A DNA stretch of 64,000 nucleotides from Pseudolactococcus chungangensis CAU 28 = DSM 22330 (GTDB lineage: Bacteria > Bacillota > Bacilli > Lactobacillales > Streptococcaceae). The stretch lies in assembly GCF_002441885.1 (NCBI RefSeq), contig NZ_JXJT01000009.1, positions 20,326 through 84,325 of the forward strand. The letters are read 5' to 3'. Both the position numbers and the translations under genes were made by a program. Positions 54,861 to 63,783 of the stretch are shown in pieces (position 1 is the stretch's first letter; each line of letters begins with the position of its first letter). Under the pieces are notes generated by a model. The model did no database searches, had not been told where the DNA came from, and saw only the letters and a list, made by a program, of their open reading frames with translations.

Positions 54861-55571
54861 ATGTCTGAACCGATAAAACTTTTTCAATATAATACCCTTT
54901 CCGCTTTGATGAGTGGTCTTTTCGAGGGTAGTCTGACGATTGGTGAATTGCTGGAACAAGGTGATTTAGGAATTGGCACGCTAGATGAAATAGATGGTGA
55001 GCTGATTGTACTTGACGGAAAAGCCTACCAAGCGCGAGGCGATAAAACAATTACAGAAGTAGGCACTGATGTTAAAGTACCTTATGCGGCGGTTGTTTTC
55101 CACCAAGCAGAAGTTATTTTTAAACAACGTTTTGAAGCAAGTAATGAGGAGCTCCAAACGCGTATTGAAACTTATTACGATGGCGCCAATTTATTTCGCT
55201 CTATCAAGATTCACGGGACTTTTGCAAAAATGCACGTCCGCATGATTCCTAAAGCCAAAGAAGGCGCACGATTTGCAGATGTCGCGACAAGACAACCAGA
55301 ATACACCGTTGACAATGTGACAGGGACAATTGTTGGGATTTGGACACCTGAAATGTTTCACGGTGTGAGTGTCGCTGGCTATCATTTGCATTTTATTACA
55401 GATGATCATACCTTTGGTGGTCACGTTATAGATTATGTGATTTCTGAAGGGATTGTTGAAGTTGGTGCTGTGGATCAGTTAGATCAGCGCTTTCCAGTAC
55501 AAGACCGGAAATATTTATTTGCCAAGTTAAACCTAGAGGAATTGAAAGAGGACATCGAAAAAAGTGAGTAA
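54861..55571 (+). CDS. aldB: Alpha-acetolactate decarboxylase
   Basis: A protein of 236 residues. The zinc-ligand histidines lie in GYHLHFITDDHTFGGHVID, and the N-terminal NTLSALMSGLFEGSLTIGEL is typical. It decarboxylates alpha-acetolactate to acetoin. A separate promoter is likely (TATAAT at 54817-54822). It overlaps folC by eight bases. Confidence 0.95.
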   Translation: MSEPIKLFQYNTLSALMSGLFEGSLTIGELLEQGDLGIGTLDEIDGELIVLDGKAYQARGDKTITEVGTDVKVPYAAVVFHQAEVIFKQRFEASNEELQTRIETYYDGANLFRSIKIHGTFAKMHVRMIPKAKEGARFADVATRQPEYTVDNVTGTIVGIWTPEMFHGVSVAGYHLHFITDDHTFGGHVIDYVISEGIVEVGAVDQLDQRFPVQDRKYLFAKLNLEELKEDIEKSE

Positions 55572-56778
55572 TGCAAGCATTGATTGGATTCATTCGCGTC
55601 TCAAATTTGGTATTAAACCAGGTCTATCACGGATCATTTATTTACTTGAGCAGTTAGATAATCCCCAAAACAAAATCAAGACCGTCCATGTCGCAGGCAC
55701 CAATGGAAAAGGCTCAACTGTCACTTTTTTGTCAAACATTCTCCAGCAGTATGGTTTGAAAGTTGGTACTTTTACCTCACCCTTTATTGAAATTTTTAAT
55801 GATCGTATTGCGGTTAATGGGCGTTATATTTCTGACGACGATTTAAATCATATCGTCGGTGTCATCAAGCCACTAGTTTTGAAGATGGATGAAAATCCTG
55901 ATCTTGTTAATATCACAGAGTTTGAAATCCTAACGGCTATCGGTTTTTACTACTTTGCTGACCAAGCAGTCGACATTGCCTTGATTGAGGTTGGCCTAGG
56001 TGGACTTTATGATTCGACAAACGTTATCACGCCGTTAGTTTCTGCGATCACAACGATTGGCTATGATCATCAAGATATTTTAGGAGACACTTTGGCTAAA
56101 ATTGCTAGCGAAAAATCTGGCATTATAAAGCCAAATGTACCGGTTGTCGTAGGAAATATCATGGGTGTTCCTGAGGAAGCCCATGAAGTGATTGCGGCAG
56201 TCGCATATGAGAAAAATGCACCGATTTATCACCCTGAGATAGGGCAAATTTTTGATTTAAGTCTTCATGGTCAATATCAACAGGACAATGCGTCATTATC
56301 GCTCAAGGTATTTGAGATTTTAGCAGGAAAATTAGGTTTGATAATTGAACCTGAAAAAATCAAAAAAGGGCTCAAACAAGCCTTCTGGCCTGCCAGAATG
56401 GAAGACTTGAATGGTTTTATCTTAGATGGTGCACATAATCTACCTGCCATTAAACGATTGGTAGCAGAGTTTAATGGCTCGAAAAAAGTTCATATTCTTT
56501 TTTCTGCCCTACAACGTAAAGATTTTCATGAGATGATTGCCTTGCTACAAACGATTCCAAATGTTAGCTTAACCTTAACGACATTTGATTATCCAAAAAC
56601 GATTGTAGCAGCCGATGTGGCTGATATTTCTGATGTCACTTGGTTAGAAGACTGGCGAGATTTTGTGACGGCACCTAGGCATGCAGATGACATTTATCTC
56701 CTGACTGGCTCTCTCTACTTTATGAGTCAAGTTCGTGAGTTTCTATTGACTTCAAATAAATCAAATTTAAAAAAATAA
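55564..56778 (+). CDS. folC: Folylpolyglutamate synthase / dihydrofolate synthase
   Basis: A protein of 404 residues. The P-loop is VAGTNGKGSTVTFLSNIL, followed by FTSPFIEIFNDRI, LIEVGLGGLYDSTN and the C-terminal ILDGAHN. It adds glutamates to folate. The start is GTG at 55564 inside the aldB end, with GAGGA upstream, so the two are translationally coupled. Confidence 0.92.
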   Translation: MSNASIDWIHSRLKFGIKPGLSRIIYLLEQLDNPQNKIKTVHVAGTNGKGSTVTFLSNILQQYGLKVGTFTSPFIEIFNDRIAVNGRYISDDDLNHIVGVIKPLVLKMDENPDLVNITEFEILTAIGFYYFADQAVDIALIEVGLGGLYDSTNVITPLVSAITTIGYDHQDILGDTLAKIASEKSGIIKPNVPVVVGNIMGVPEEAHEVIAAVAYEKNAPIYHPEIGQIFDLSLHGQYQQDNASLSLKVFEILAGKLGLIIEPEKIKKGLKQAFWPARMEDLNGFILDGAHNLPAIKRLVAEFNGSKKVHILFSALQRKDFHEMIALLQTIPNVSLTLTTFDYPKTIVAADVADISDVTWLEDWRDFVTAPRHADDIYLLTGSLYFMSQVREFLLTSNKSNLKK

Positions 56779-56780
56779 TG

Positions 56781-56792
56781 TTTACCAGTTGA
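56781..56792. promoter_or_regulatory. AdcR/ZitR box 1, over the -35 of adcA
   Basis: TTTACCAGTTGA differs from the consensus TTAACYRGTTAA at two positions. It overlaps the -35 TTGACA at 56789-56794. Confidence 0.55.
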
Positions 56793-56817
56793 CATTATTT
56801 TTTTGTCGTGATATACT
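56789..56817 (+). promoter_or_regulatory. adcA promoter
   Basis: TTGACA at 56789-56794 and TATACT at 56812-56817 with exactly 17 bp between. Confidence 0.7.
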
Positions 56818-56828
56818 TAACCAGTAAA
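56817..56828. promoter_or_regulatory. AdcR/ZitR box 2, at the -10 of adcA
   Basis: TTAACCAGTAAA, one mismatch from TTAACYRGTTAA, touches the -10 box. Confidence 0.65.
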
Positions 56829-56900
56829 CTAATTTAACGGATACATAAGGTATCATATGGAGGTTATCAGTTAGCTTTCGCTTATTTTTTGAACAGATGA

Positions 56901-56912
56901 TTAACTGGTAAA
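56901..56912. promoter_or_regulatory. AdcR/ZitR box 3, in the adcA leader
   Basis: TTAACTGGTAAA, one mismatch from the consensus, lies 21 bp before the adcA start codon. Confidence 0.55.
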
Positions 56913-56932
56913 TGAAATTAAGAAAGAGAAAA

Positions 56933-58444
56933 ATGAAGAAGAAAAGACATTTATTATTAGGTGTGTTGGCCGCAACAACTGCGTTGACACTCTTTGCTTG
57001 CGGCAATGAGTCTAGTAAAAAATCAGATAAATTGCAAATTGTAACAACATTTTATCCGATGAAGGAATTTACTGAACAAGTTGTGGGTAAAGAAGCAGAC
57101 GTGACAGTTTTAGTTAAACCAGGTGTCGAACCACATGATTTTGAACCATCAGCCAAGGATGTTGCTGCTATCCAAAATTCGGATGCTTTCGTTTATAATA
57201 ACGAAAATCTGGAAACATGGGTCCATAAAACGACTAAAGACATGAAAAACGTTGACGTGATTAAAGCATCTGAAGGCATCTTATTGCTTGGTGGATCAGA
57301 TGAAGGTGATGATGAGGCAGGGCAGGAAGGTCATTCTCATGCCTACGATCCCCACGTCTGGTTAGCACCAAGTCTTGCCATCAAAGAAGTTGAAACAATC
57401 CGAGATCAACTGATTAAAAAGTTTCCTCAGAAAAAAGATAGTTTCACTAAAAATTCGGAAAGCTATTTAACCAAGTTAAAAGCCTTAGATCAAGCTTACA
57501 AAGATGGTTTATCAAATGCTAAGCAAAAAAACTTTGTGACACAACATGCGGCTTTCGCTTATTTAGCGCTTGAATATGGCTTGAACCAAGTATCAGTTTC
57601 AGGTATCAATCCTGAAACTGAGCCCTCAGCATCTCGGCTGAAGGAACTAAAAGCCTATGTTGATAAAAATGACATTCACTATATCTATTTTGAAGAAAAT
57701 GCGTCAGATAAAGTAGCAACAACTTTAGCAAAGGAGGCAGGTGTCAAGACATTACCACTGAATCCATTAGAATCACTCACGCAAGAACAGGAAAAATCGG
57801 GTGAAGATTATATTTCAGTCATGACGCAAAATCTAAAAAATCTACAAAAAACAACAGATGCAGTATCAAGAGTCACAGCAATCGAACCAGAAAAAACGCC
57901 AGAAAAAACAGCTACCGCGGGTTATTTCAAAGATGATCAAGTCAAAGACCGCAAACTATCAGACTGGTCAGGCACTTGGCAGTCCGTTTATCCATTACTT
58001 CAAAAGGGTGACCTGGATCAAGTCATGCGCTACAAATCTTTACTGAATAAAGACAAGACTGAGGAAGAGTACAAGGCTTATTATACAGCTGGTTATAAGT
58101 CAGATGTCGATAAAATTACCATCAAAAAAGATACCATCACCTTTGATGTCAATGGTACCTTACACAAAGCAACTTATAAATATGTCGGTAAAGAGATATT
58201 GAACTATACTAAGGGTAACCGTGGTGTCCGCTATCTTTTTGAGGCAGTAGGTGACACAGATGGCGCTTTCAAGTACGTCCAGTTTAGCGACCATGGGATT
58301 GCACCAGCTCAAGCCGAGCATTTCCATATTTATTATGGTAATGAGAGTCAGGCAGCTTTAACAGCAGAACTTGAAAACTGGCCAACTTATTATCCGTCAG
58401 ATTTAACACCAAGTCAAATTGCACAAGAAATGATTGCACATTAA
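56933..58444 (+). CDS. adcA: Zinc ABC transporter substrate-binding lipoprotein AdcA with C-terminal ZinT domain
   Basis: About 503 residues. The lipobox is LTLFAC (signal peptide of about 24 residues). The ZnuA-like domain (about 30-320) carries PGVEPHDFEPS, the short His loop GHSHAYDPHVWL, and FVTQHAAFAYLA. The ZinT domain (about 330-503) has LSDWSGTWQSVYP and a C-terminal AEHFHIYYG. It captures zinc at the surface. The start at 56933 has GAAAGAG upstream. Three AdcR-type boxes surround its promoter. The permease and ATPase genes are not adjacent. Confidence 0.93.
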   Translation: MKKKRHLLLGVLAATTALTLFACGNESSKKSDKLQIVTTFYPMKEFTEQVVGKEADVTVLVKPGVEPHDFEPSAKDVAAIQNSDAFVYNNENLETWVHKTTKDMKNVDVIKASEGILLLGGSDEGDDEAGQEGHSHAYDPHVWLAPSLAIKEVETIRDQLIKKFPQKKDSFTKNSESYLTKLKALDQAYKDGLSNAKQKNFVTQHAAFAYLALEYGLNQVSVSGINPETEPSASRLKELKAYVDKNDIHYIYFEENASDKVATTLAKEAGVKTLPLNPLESLTQEQEKSGEDYISVMTQNLKNLQKTTDAVSRVTAIEPEKTPEKTATAGYFKDDQVKDRKLSDWSGTWQSVYPLLQKGDLDQVMRYKSLLNKDKTEEEYKAYYTAGYKSDVDKITIKKDTITFDVNGTLHKATYKYVGKEILNYTKGNRGVRYLFEAVGDTDGAFKYVQFSDHGIAPAQAEHFHIYYGNESQAALTAELENWPTYYPSDLTPSQIAQEMIAH

Positions 58445-58456
58445 AGTTAGTTATTA

Positions 58457-58492
58457 GAAAAGTCAGTTTCCAACTGAAATCTGACTTTTTTT
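58457..58492 (+). terminator. Terminator of adcA
   Basis: AAAAGTCAG and CTGACTTTT form the outer stem with TTTC/GAAA inside, followed by a T-run. Confidence 0.8.
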
Positions 58493-58554
58493 GATGCCGT
58501 CAGCTTTAAATGCTATAATAAAATCAATTAAGCAAAAAAGGGGGAATAACTGAC

Positions 58555-59166
58555 GTGTCTAAAAATTATGAAAAGCTATCTGAAACCTATTATAATCGTC
58601 ATGCTAAAAAATTTGACCGATCATTTGATGGTTTTTTATCTGGTTTTTTTAAGCGCTATATTCTCAAAAATTTAGAACTGCCAGAACACGCTAACGTATT
58701 AGATGTCGGGTCAGCGACCGGATGTCTCCTTAAGATGCTTGCAAGCAAGTATCAGTTTGAAGGTATAGGCTTAGATATTTCATCTCAGATGACAGATATT
58801 GCTCAAAAACAGTACCCGGAATTTTCATTTGTGACTGGATCAGCGATGCAACTCCCTTTTGAAGGACAAAGTTTTGATGTGCTCATCTGTTCAGCTTCTT
58901 TTCACCATTTCCCGAATCCTGAGACATTTCTCAGGGAAGCAGAACGGGTCTTAAAACCCGGAGGCAAACTTGTTATTGCTGAGATTCGAATGCCAATTTT
59001 TCATGGTCTTTACAATCAATATATTCATCGTTTTTCAAAAGAAGGCGATGTCAAAGTTTATACTTTTGATGAATTAATGCGTTTGCTTGAAACTGCTGGT
59101 TTTGTACTGATAAAAGGTAGGAAACACCTACAAATTCAATATTTTGAAGCCTATAAAAAAGCCTGA
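58555..59166 (+). CDS. Class I SAM-dependent methyltransferase
   Basis: A Methyltransf_11-type protein of 203 residues. SAM motif I is VLDVGSATGCLLKML, followed by FDVLICSASFHHFPNP and RVLKPGGKLVIAEIR. It resembles UbiE/small-molecule methyltransferases; the substrate is unknown. The start is GTG at 58555 with GGGGGAA upstream and TATAAT at 58514-58519. Confidence 0.83.
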   Translation: MSKNYEKLSETYYNRHAKKFDRSFDGFLSGFFKRYILKNLELPEHANVLDVGSATGCLLKMLASKYQFEGIGLDISSQMTDIAQKQYPEFSFVTGSAMQLPFEGQSFDVLICSASFHHFPNPETFLREAERVLKPGGKLVIAEIRMPIFHGLYNQYIHRFSKEGDVKVYTFDELMRLLETAGFVLIKGRKHLQIQYFEAYKKA

Positions 59167-59188
59167 GCTATTCCAAGCAGGCTTTTTT
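59156..59188. terminator. Bidirectional terminator between the methyltransferase and lactonase genes
   Basis: AAAAAGCCTG and CAGGCTTTTT flank a loop. It overlaps the end of the methyltransferase gene. Confidence 0.85.
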
Positions 59189-59189
59189 G

Positions 59190-60203
59190 TTAAGCTTTCA
59201 CGTAAACACAGACAGCCTCTGGTACCGTGAAATCATGTTGAATTTCAGTTAAGAGACCTGTTGCGCTATTGCGGAAGAAAGTTGTGACATTATCAGAGTC
59301 TTGATGGGCTGCGATAATCACTTTTTCATCAGATGATAGGTTGAAGTCGCGTGGCATTTTACCGTGAGTTGCAGCGATTTGAATCAATTCTAAGGTACCA
59401 TCGGCGATAATTTTGAAAACAGCAATAGAATCATGCCCACGGTTTGAGCCGTAAAGGAATTTGCCATCTGATGAGACGCGGATAGCAGCAGTCCCGTTAA
59501 AGGCAGTCCAATCTTCTGGCAAGGTTGAAAGTGTTTGTAATAGGGTAAACTGACCTACGCCGTCATAAATCAAGACTTCAATCGTACTGTTTAATTCATT
59601 CATGAGGTAAGCCATTTTTTGAGTTGGATGAAAGGTGATATGACGTGGACCAGCACCCAGTGCAGATTTGTAAGTATTGATTTTAGTTAATTGACCTTGC
59701 TCAGAAACATTATAAGTCACGACTTCATCGGTTCCTAAATCACAAGTCACGAGATATTTATCAGGTGTCAAATCAGTGAAATGAACATGAGGACTAGCTT
59801 GATTTTCGTGAGGACCTGAACCTGTGTGTACATCTTTATCAGCAAGTGATAGACTGCCATCAGTAGCACGCTTATAAACTAAAACTTCCCCTTTATGATA
59901 GTTAGCGCCATAAACTAAGTCACGGGTTTCATCTACAGCTACATAACAAAGTGGCGCGCCAGCGTCAACAACACGATTAATCAGTTTACCACCATTATCA
60001 TAAGCTGCAATGCCGCCAGCACCGTTCTCAGCTCCTACGCTATAAAGATGCCCTGCACGGTCAAACGTGAGATAAGTGGGATTAGGTTCTTTCGCCACTA
60101 ACTGAAGGTTGCTAAGATGACCTGTTGTTGTGTCTAAGGTCGCTTTGTAAATGCCTTCAGACGTTTTTTTCGTGTAAGTACCAAAATAAAGTGTTTCTGT
60201 CAT
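59190..60203 (-). CDS. Lactonase-family beta-propeller protein (6-phosphogluconolactonase YbhE type)
   Basis: 337 residues from the Met at 60203, which has GAAAGGG nine bases upstream on the minus strand; a TTG 18 bases earlier is within that site. Repeats such as LYFGTYTKKTSEGIYKATLD, GSGPHENQASPHVHF and LGAGPRHITFHP follow the Lactonase_2 seven-blade pattern. The activity is inferred from the family. TGCTATAAT provides an extended -10. Confidence 0.83.
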   Translation of the reverse strand: MTETLYFGTYTKKTSEGIYKATLDTTTGHLSNLQLVAKEPNPTYLTFDRAGHLYSVGAENGAGGIAAYDNGGKLINRVVDAGAPLCYVAVDETRDLVYGANYHKGEVLVYKRATDGSLSLADKDVHTGSGPHENQASPHVHFTDLTPDKYLVTCDLGTDEVVTYNVSEQGQLTKINTYKSALGAGPRHITFHPTQKMAYLMNELNSTIEVLIYDGVGQFTLLQTLSTLPEDWTAFNGTAAIRVSSDGKFLYGSNRGHDSIAVFKIIADGTLELIQIAATHGKMPRDFNLSSDEKVIIAAHQDSDNVTTFFRNSATGLLTEIQHDFTVPEAVCVYVKA

Positions 60204-60388
60204 GAATGTAATCCCTTTCAAATAGATATATTTATTATAGCATAACTTTTAAAGTATGCATGAAAAGAGGATGTGTACGCTTTAAAGGTTGGGTGTCGTG
60301 GCAGATTTAATGGACTGGGCTGACTATTTTGAAAAAGCGTGTAATTGCTATAAAATAGTTTGAAATCTGCTAATAGCACCAGGTATGC

Positions 60389-60394
60389 TATAAT
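60389..60394 (+). promoter_or_regulatory. Extended -10 of the AI-2E-family gene
   Basis: TGCTATAAT (TG at 60386-60387, hexamer at 60389-60394). The rest of the 60222-60463 gap holds the minus-strand promoter of the lactonase gene and nothing else recognised. Confidence 0.5.
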
Positions 60395-60463
60395 ATTAAT
60401 TATAAAGTTGTTTCAAATTTTGAAAAATGACTAGCAGTAGGTTGATTAGATAGGTGAAGAATA

Positions 60464-61633
60464 ATGAACGATAAAAATAGTTTTAAAACGACTTGGTTTT
60501 TCAAATGGCTATTGGATAATAAAGTGGCGACTGGTTTCGCAGTTGTTTTGCTTTTTTTGTTAAATATTTTGCTTTTGACGAGATTAAGCTTTATGTTTCA
60601 ACCGATTGCCGATTTTCTCGGTGTCATTATGTTGCCCATTATTTTAGCAGCTGTTTTTTACTATCTACTGAATCCGATTGTCGATTATTTTGAGGCACGT
60701 AAAGTCAATCGGGTGGTATCAATTTCGGTTTTATTTGCGATCATTCTTGCTTTGATTATCTGGGGCTTAGCAGTTGCGATTCCAAATATGGTGACGCAAG
60801 GCGAAAAGTTTGCGGCTAATTTCCCTGATTATGTCGAATCTGGTGAAAAGCATATTACCAGTCTCCTTGGCGATGCACGGTTTAAGCAATTTAGACCACA
60901 AATTGAAAAAGCTGTCACAAGTTTTTCAGACAATTTGATTGGAATTTCTAAAAATCTGTCAACAACCTTGGTCAATAGTACAAGTTCATTTTTATCAACA
61001 GCAACTAGTGTGATTATTTCCTTGATGATTTTTCCCTTTATTTTGTTTTATCTCTTACGAGATGGAAAATCACTCAATCAATATGTCACGAATATGTTAC
61101 CGAACGCTTGGCGTAATGATACATCAACTGTTTTGACACAGGTTAATTTACAGCTATCGAGTTATGTTCGTGGTCAATTGATTGTGGCTGCAACAGTTGC
61201 GATTATGTTCTCAATCATGTTCTCAATTATTGGCCTCAAATATGCTGTTGTGATTGGGATTGTAGCTGGTTTCTTAAACTTAATTCCTTATTTAGGGTCG
61301 TTCCTGGCAATGATTCCAGCCGTTATCATTGCCTTGGTGGCTGGACCGTTTATGGTCCTCAAAGTTGCCATTGTCTTTGTTATTGAGCAAACAATTGAGG
61401 GGCGTTTTGTGAGTCCGCTTGTACTAGGTAGCAAATTGAATATTCATCCAATTACAATTTTATTTGTGCTTTTGACATCTGGTAAAATTTTCGGTTTCTG
61501 GGGTGTCCTGATTGGGATTCCTGTCTATGCCTCTGCTAAAGTTATCATTGTCTATTTTTACAAATGGTACCGTAAAATTTCAAGTCTTTATGAAGATGAA
61601 GAACAAGAAACACAAGAATTACTTGAAGAATAG
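60464..61633 (+). CDS. AI-2E family transporter (PerM type)
   Basis: A protein of 389 residues with about eight membrane segments. The family block LNLIPYLGSFLAMIPAVIIA and the late VLGSKLNIHPITILFVLL are visible. An amphipathic region between helices 3 and 4 is typical. The name comes from the autoinducer-2 exporter TqsA; many members move ions or other solutes, and the substrate here is unknown. AGGTGAAG precedes the ATG. A terminator follows. Confidence 0.85.
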   Translation: MNDKNSFKTTWFFKWLLDNKVATGFAVVLLFLLNILLLTRLSFMFQPIADFLGVIMLPIILAAVFYYLLNPIVDYFEARKVNRVVSISVLFAIILALIIWGLAVAIPNMVTQGEKFAANFPDYVESGEKHITSLLGDARFKQFRPQIEKAVTSFSDNLIGISKNLSTTLVNSTSSFLSTATSVIISLMIFPFILFYLLRDGKSLNQYVTNMLPNAWRNDTSTVLTQVNLQLSSYVRGQLIVAATVAIMFSIMFSIIGLKYAVVIGIVAGFLNLIPYLGSFLAMIPAVIIALVAGPFMVLKVAIVFVIEQTIEGRFVSPLVLGSKLNIHPITILFVLLTSGKIFGFWGVLIGIPVYASAKVIIVYFYKWYRKISSLYEDEEQETQELLEE

Positions 61634-61640
61634 TTATTTA

Positions 61641-61673
61641 AAACGCTCACCTTTTTTAGGGCGAGCGTTTTTT
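61641..61673 (+). terminator. Terminator of the AI-2E-family gene
   Basis: AAACGCTC and GAGCGTTT with inner CC/GG pairs, followed by a T-run. Confidence 0.88.
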
Positions 61674-61844
61674 GATTAGTCAAGGTGCCTATTAACGAAT
61701 AACCTCTCTTGGGTGGTGCGAAATCAGAAAGTAGAAGCAAGAGTTGATAGACTCAAAGTTGGACAAATTCAATAAATAGGATTAAAATAACTTTGAAAAT
61801 GCTTTTAAATTTTTAAATAAAATATAGAAGGTGAGGGACAAGAG

Positions 61845-62834
61845 ATGAAAAAAATTATCAATCAACCGGCAGACATCGTGACTGAAATGGTATCAGGTTT
61901 GACGCGTGCCTATCCCGATTTTATTAAGAGACTAGATGATACCAATGTCATTGTTAAAACTGAACAAACGTCACAAGTTCAGCTGATTTCAGGTGGTGGT
62001 AGTGGTCATGAACCAAGTCATGCCGGTTTTGTCGGTGATGGGATGCTTTCGGCAGCTGTCTGTGGTGAGGTATTTACTAGCCCAACACCAGACCAAATTT
62101 ATGAGGCATCTAAGGCGGTTAATACTGGGGCTGGTGTTTTCTTTATCATCAAAAATTATTCAGGTGACGTTATGAATTTTGATATGGCAAAAGACATGGC
62201 TGAAATGGCTGATATACAAGTAGATTTTGTGATTGTTGATGATGATATCGCAGTTGAAAATTCGACGTATACGCAAGGTAAACGCGGTGTCGCAGGAACG
62301 GTTCTCGTGCATAAAATTCTTGGTAATCTGGCACGCTCAGGTGCAAGTTTAGTGGCAATTAAGAAAGCTGCCGAAGTATTAGTGCCAGAAATTCACACAA
62401 TAGCTGTTGCACTTTCTGGTGCGACGGTACCAGAAGTGGGCAGACCAGGTTTTGAGTTACCAGAAGATGAGATTGAGTATGGTGTTGGCATCCATGGCGA
62501 GCCTGGCTATCGTCGTGAAAAAATGTTACCTTCAAAAGATTTAGCAAAAGAGTTGGTAGATAAACTTGTTCTGTCTTTTGATGGTGATACAACAAGTCAC
62601 TATGCTATTTTAGTCAACGGCATGGGCGCAACACCCTTGATGGAGCAATTTATCTTTACTAACGACGTCATGGATTTATTAGATGATAAAGGAGTCAAGG
62701 TCGCTTACTCGAAAGTCGGAAATCTGATGACATCAATTGATATGGCAGGGATTTCTTTGACGCTATTGAGACTTTCGAATGCTGATTGGCTTGAAGGACT
62801 AAATGCTGATGTTAAAACGATTGCATGGGGGTAA
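61845..62834 (+). CDS. dhaK: Dihydroxyacetone kinase subunit DhaK
   Basis: A protein of 329 residues. GGGSGHEPSHAGFVGDGML and the covalent-substrate histidine in YGVGIHGEPGYR mark the dihydroxyacetone-binding subunit. AGGTGAGGG lies before the ATG. It works with DhaL and DhaM, the last passing a phosphoryl group from the PTS. Confidence 0.95.
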   Translation: MKKIINQPADIVTEMVSGLTRAYPDFIKRLDDTNVIVKTEQTSQVQLISGGGSGHEPSHAGFVGDGMLSAAVCGEVFTSPTPDQIYEASKAVNTGAGVFFIIKNYSGDVMNFDMAKDMAEMADIQVDFVIVDDDIAVENSTYTQGKRGVAGTVLVHKILGNLARSGASLVAIKKAAEVLVPEIHTIAVALSGATVPEVGRPGFELPEDEIEYGVGIHGEPGYRREKMLPSKDLAKELVDKLVLSFDGDTTSHYAILVNGMGATPLMEQFIFTNDVMDLLDDKGVKVAYSKVGNLMTSIDMAGISLTLLRLSNADWLEGLNADVKTIAWG

Positions 62835-62839
62835 CAAAA

Positions 62840-63415
62840 ATGAATTTAACAGCTGAAATGGCAAGAAAATGGCTCATTTTATTTAACAAAAAGATTCAAG
62901 AAAAGCAAGACTATTTGAGCAATCTAGATACACCAATTGGTGATGGCGACCATGGTCACAATATGGCACGTGGGATGACCGCGGTTGTTGCCGCACTTAA
63001 TGATAATCAGACTTTACAAGAGGTTTTCAAAGCGACCGCAATGGCTTTAGTTTCTAAAGTAGGGGGTGCAAGTGGTCCTTTATACGGTACTGCTTTTATG
63101 GAGATGGCGAAAACTGCGGCAACTTCTGACCAGTTATCGGACTTACTATCCGCTGGATTGGCAGGCATCATCAAACGTGGTGGCGCACAAGTCGGCGATA
63201 AAACGATGGTCGATGTTTGGACGCCAATTGTAACTGAAATTCAAAAGGGATCATTGACAAAAATTGAAATTGAAGAGTTTGTCATGGCTACTGCGGACTT
63301 ATTAGCTAAAAAAGGTCGTGCATCTTATGTTGGAGAGCGCTCAATTGGTCAAATTGACCCAGGTTGTCAATCTTCTGGCTTTTTATTTGAAAGTCTCTTA
63401 GAGGTAATTGAATGA
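62840..63415 (+). CDS. dhaL: Dihydroxyacetone kinase subunit DhaL
   Basis: About 191 residues. TPIGDGDHGHNMARG holds the Asp residues that bind Mg and the ADP cofactor, and the later KVGGASGPLYGT is typical. DhaL passes the phosphoryl group from DhaM to dihydroxyacetone on DhaK. The start at 62840 has GGGGG upstream; an in-frame ATG at 62825 overlaps the dhaK end. Confidence 0.95.
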   Translation: MNLTAEMARKWLILFNKKIQEKQDYLSNLDTPIGDGDHGHNMARGMTAVVAALNDNQTLQEVFKATAMALVSKVGGASGPLYGTAFMEMAKTAATSDQLSDLLSAGLAGIIKRGGAQVGDKTMVDVWTPIVTEIQKGSLTKIEIEEFVMATADLLAKKGRASYVGERSIGQIDPGCQSSGFLFESLLEVIE

Positions 63416-63783
63416 CACGTTTAGGAATTGTCTTAGTAACGCATGTTACAGAAATTTCGGAAGGTTTGGTTAAATTATTGCGAGAGGTCGCAAAAGATGT
63501 TGACATCACAGTTGGTGCGGGTCTTGATGGTGGCGAAATTGGGACAAGTTTCGAGCGAATTCAAGTCGCTTTTGATGCCAATCCAGCTGATGAACTTTTA
63601 GTCTTTTATGATTTAGGCTCAGCTAAGATGAATTTGGAAATGGTGATGGAAATTTCAGAAAGATCTGTTCATTTGTATGATACTGCCTTTGTTGAATCAG
63701 CCTATACAGCGGCGGCTTTGATTCAAGCTGGCAGTTCACTTGAGGAGATAGCGCAACAGCTTGTGCCTTTAAAAATAAAATGA
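63412..63783 (+). CDS. dhaM: PTS-dependent dihydroxyacetone kinase phosphotransferase subunit DhaM
   Basis: A protein of 123 residues, the short single-domain form. The phospho-histidine region is GIVLVTHVTEISEGL and the second block is DGGEIGTSFERIQ. It takes phosphate from HPr and rephosphorylates the ADP bound to DhaL. It overlaps dhaL by four bases. Confidence 0.92.
   Translation: MTRLGIVLVTHVTEISEGLVKLLREVAKDVDITVGAGLDGGEIGTSFERIQVAFDANPADELLVFYDLGSAKMNLEMVMEISERSVHLYDTAFVESAYTAAALIQAGSSLEEIAQQLVPLKIK

Noticed and set aside
61780-61810. cre-like site before dhaK (TTGAAAATGCTTTTAA)
   Set aside because: It lacks the central CG and the conserved final C of the consensus, so it is not called.
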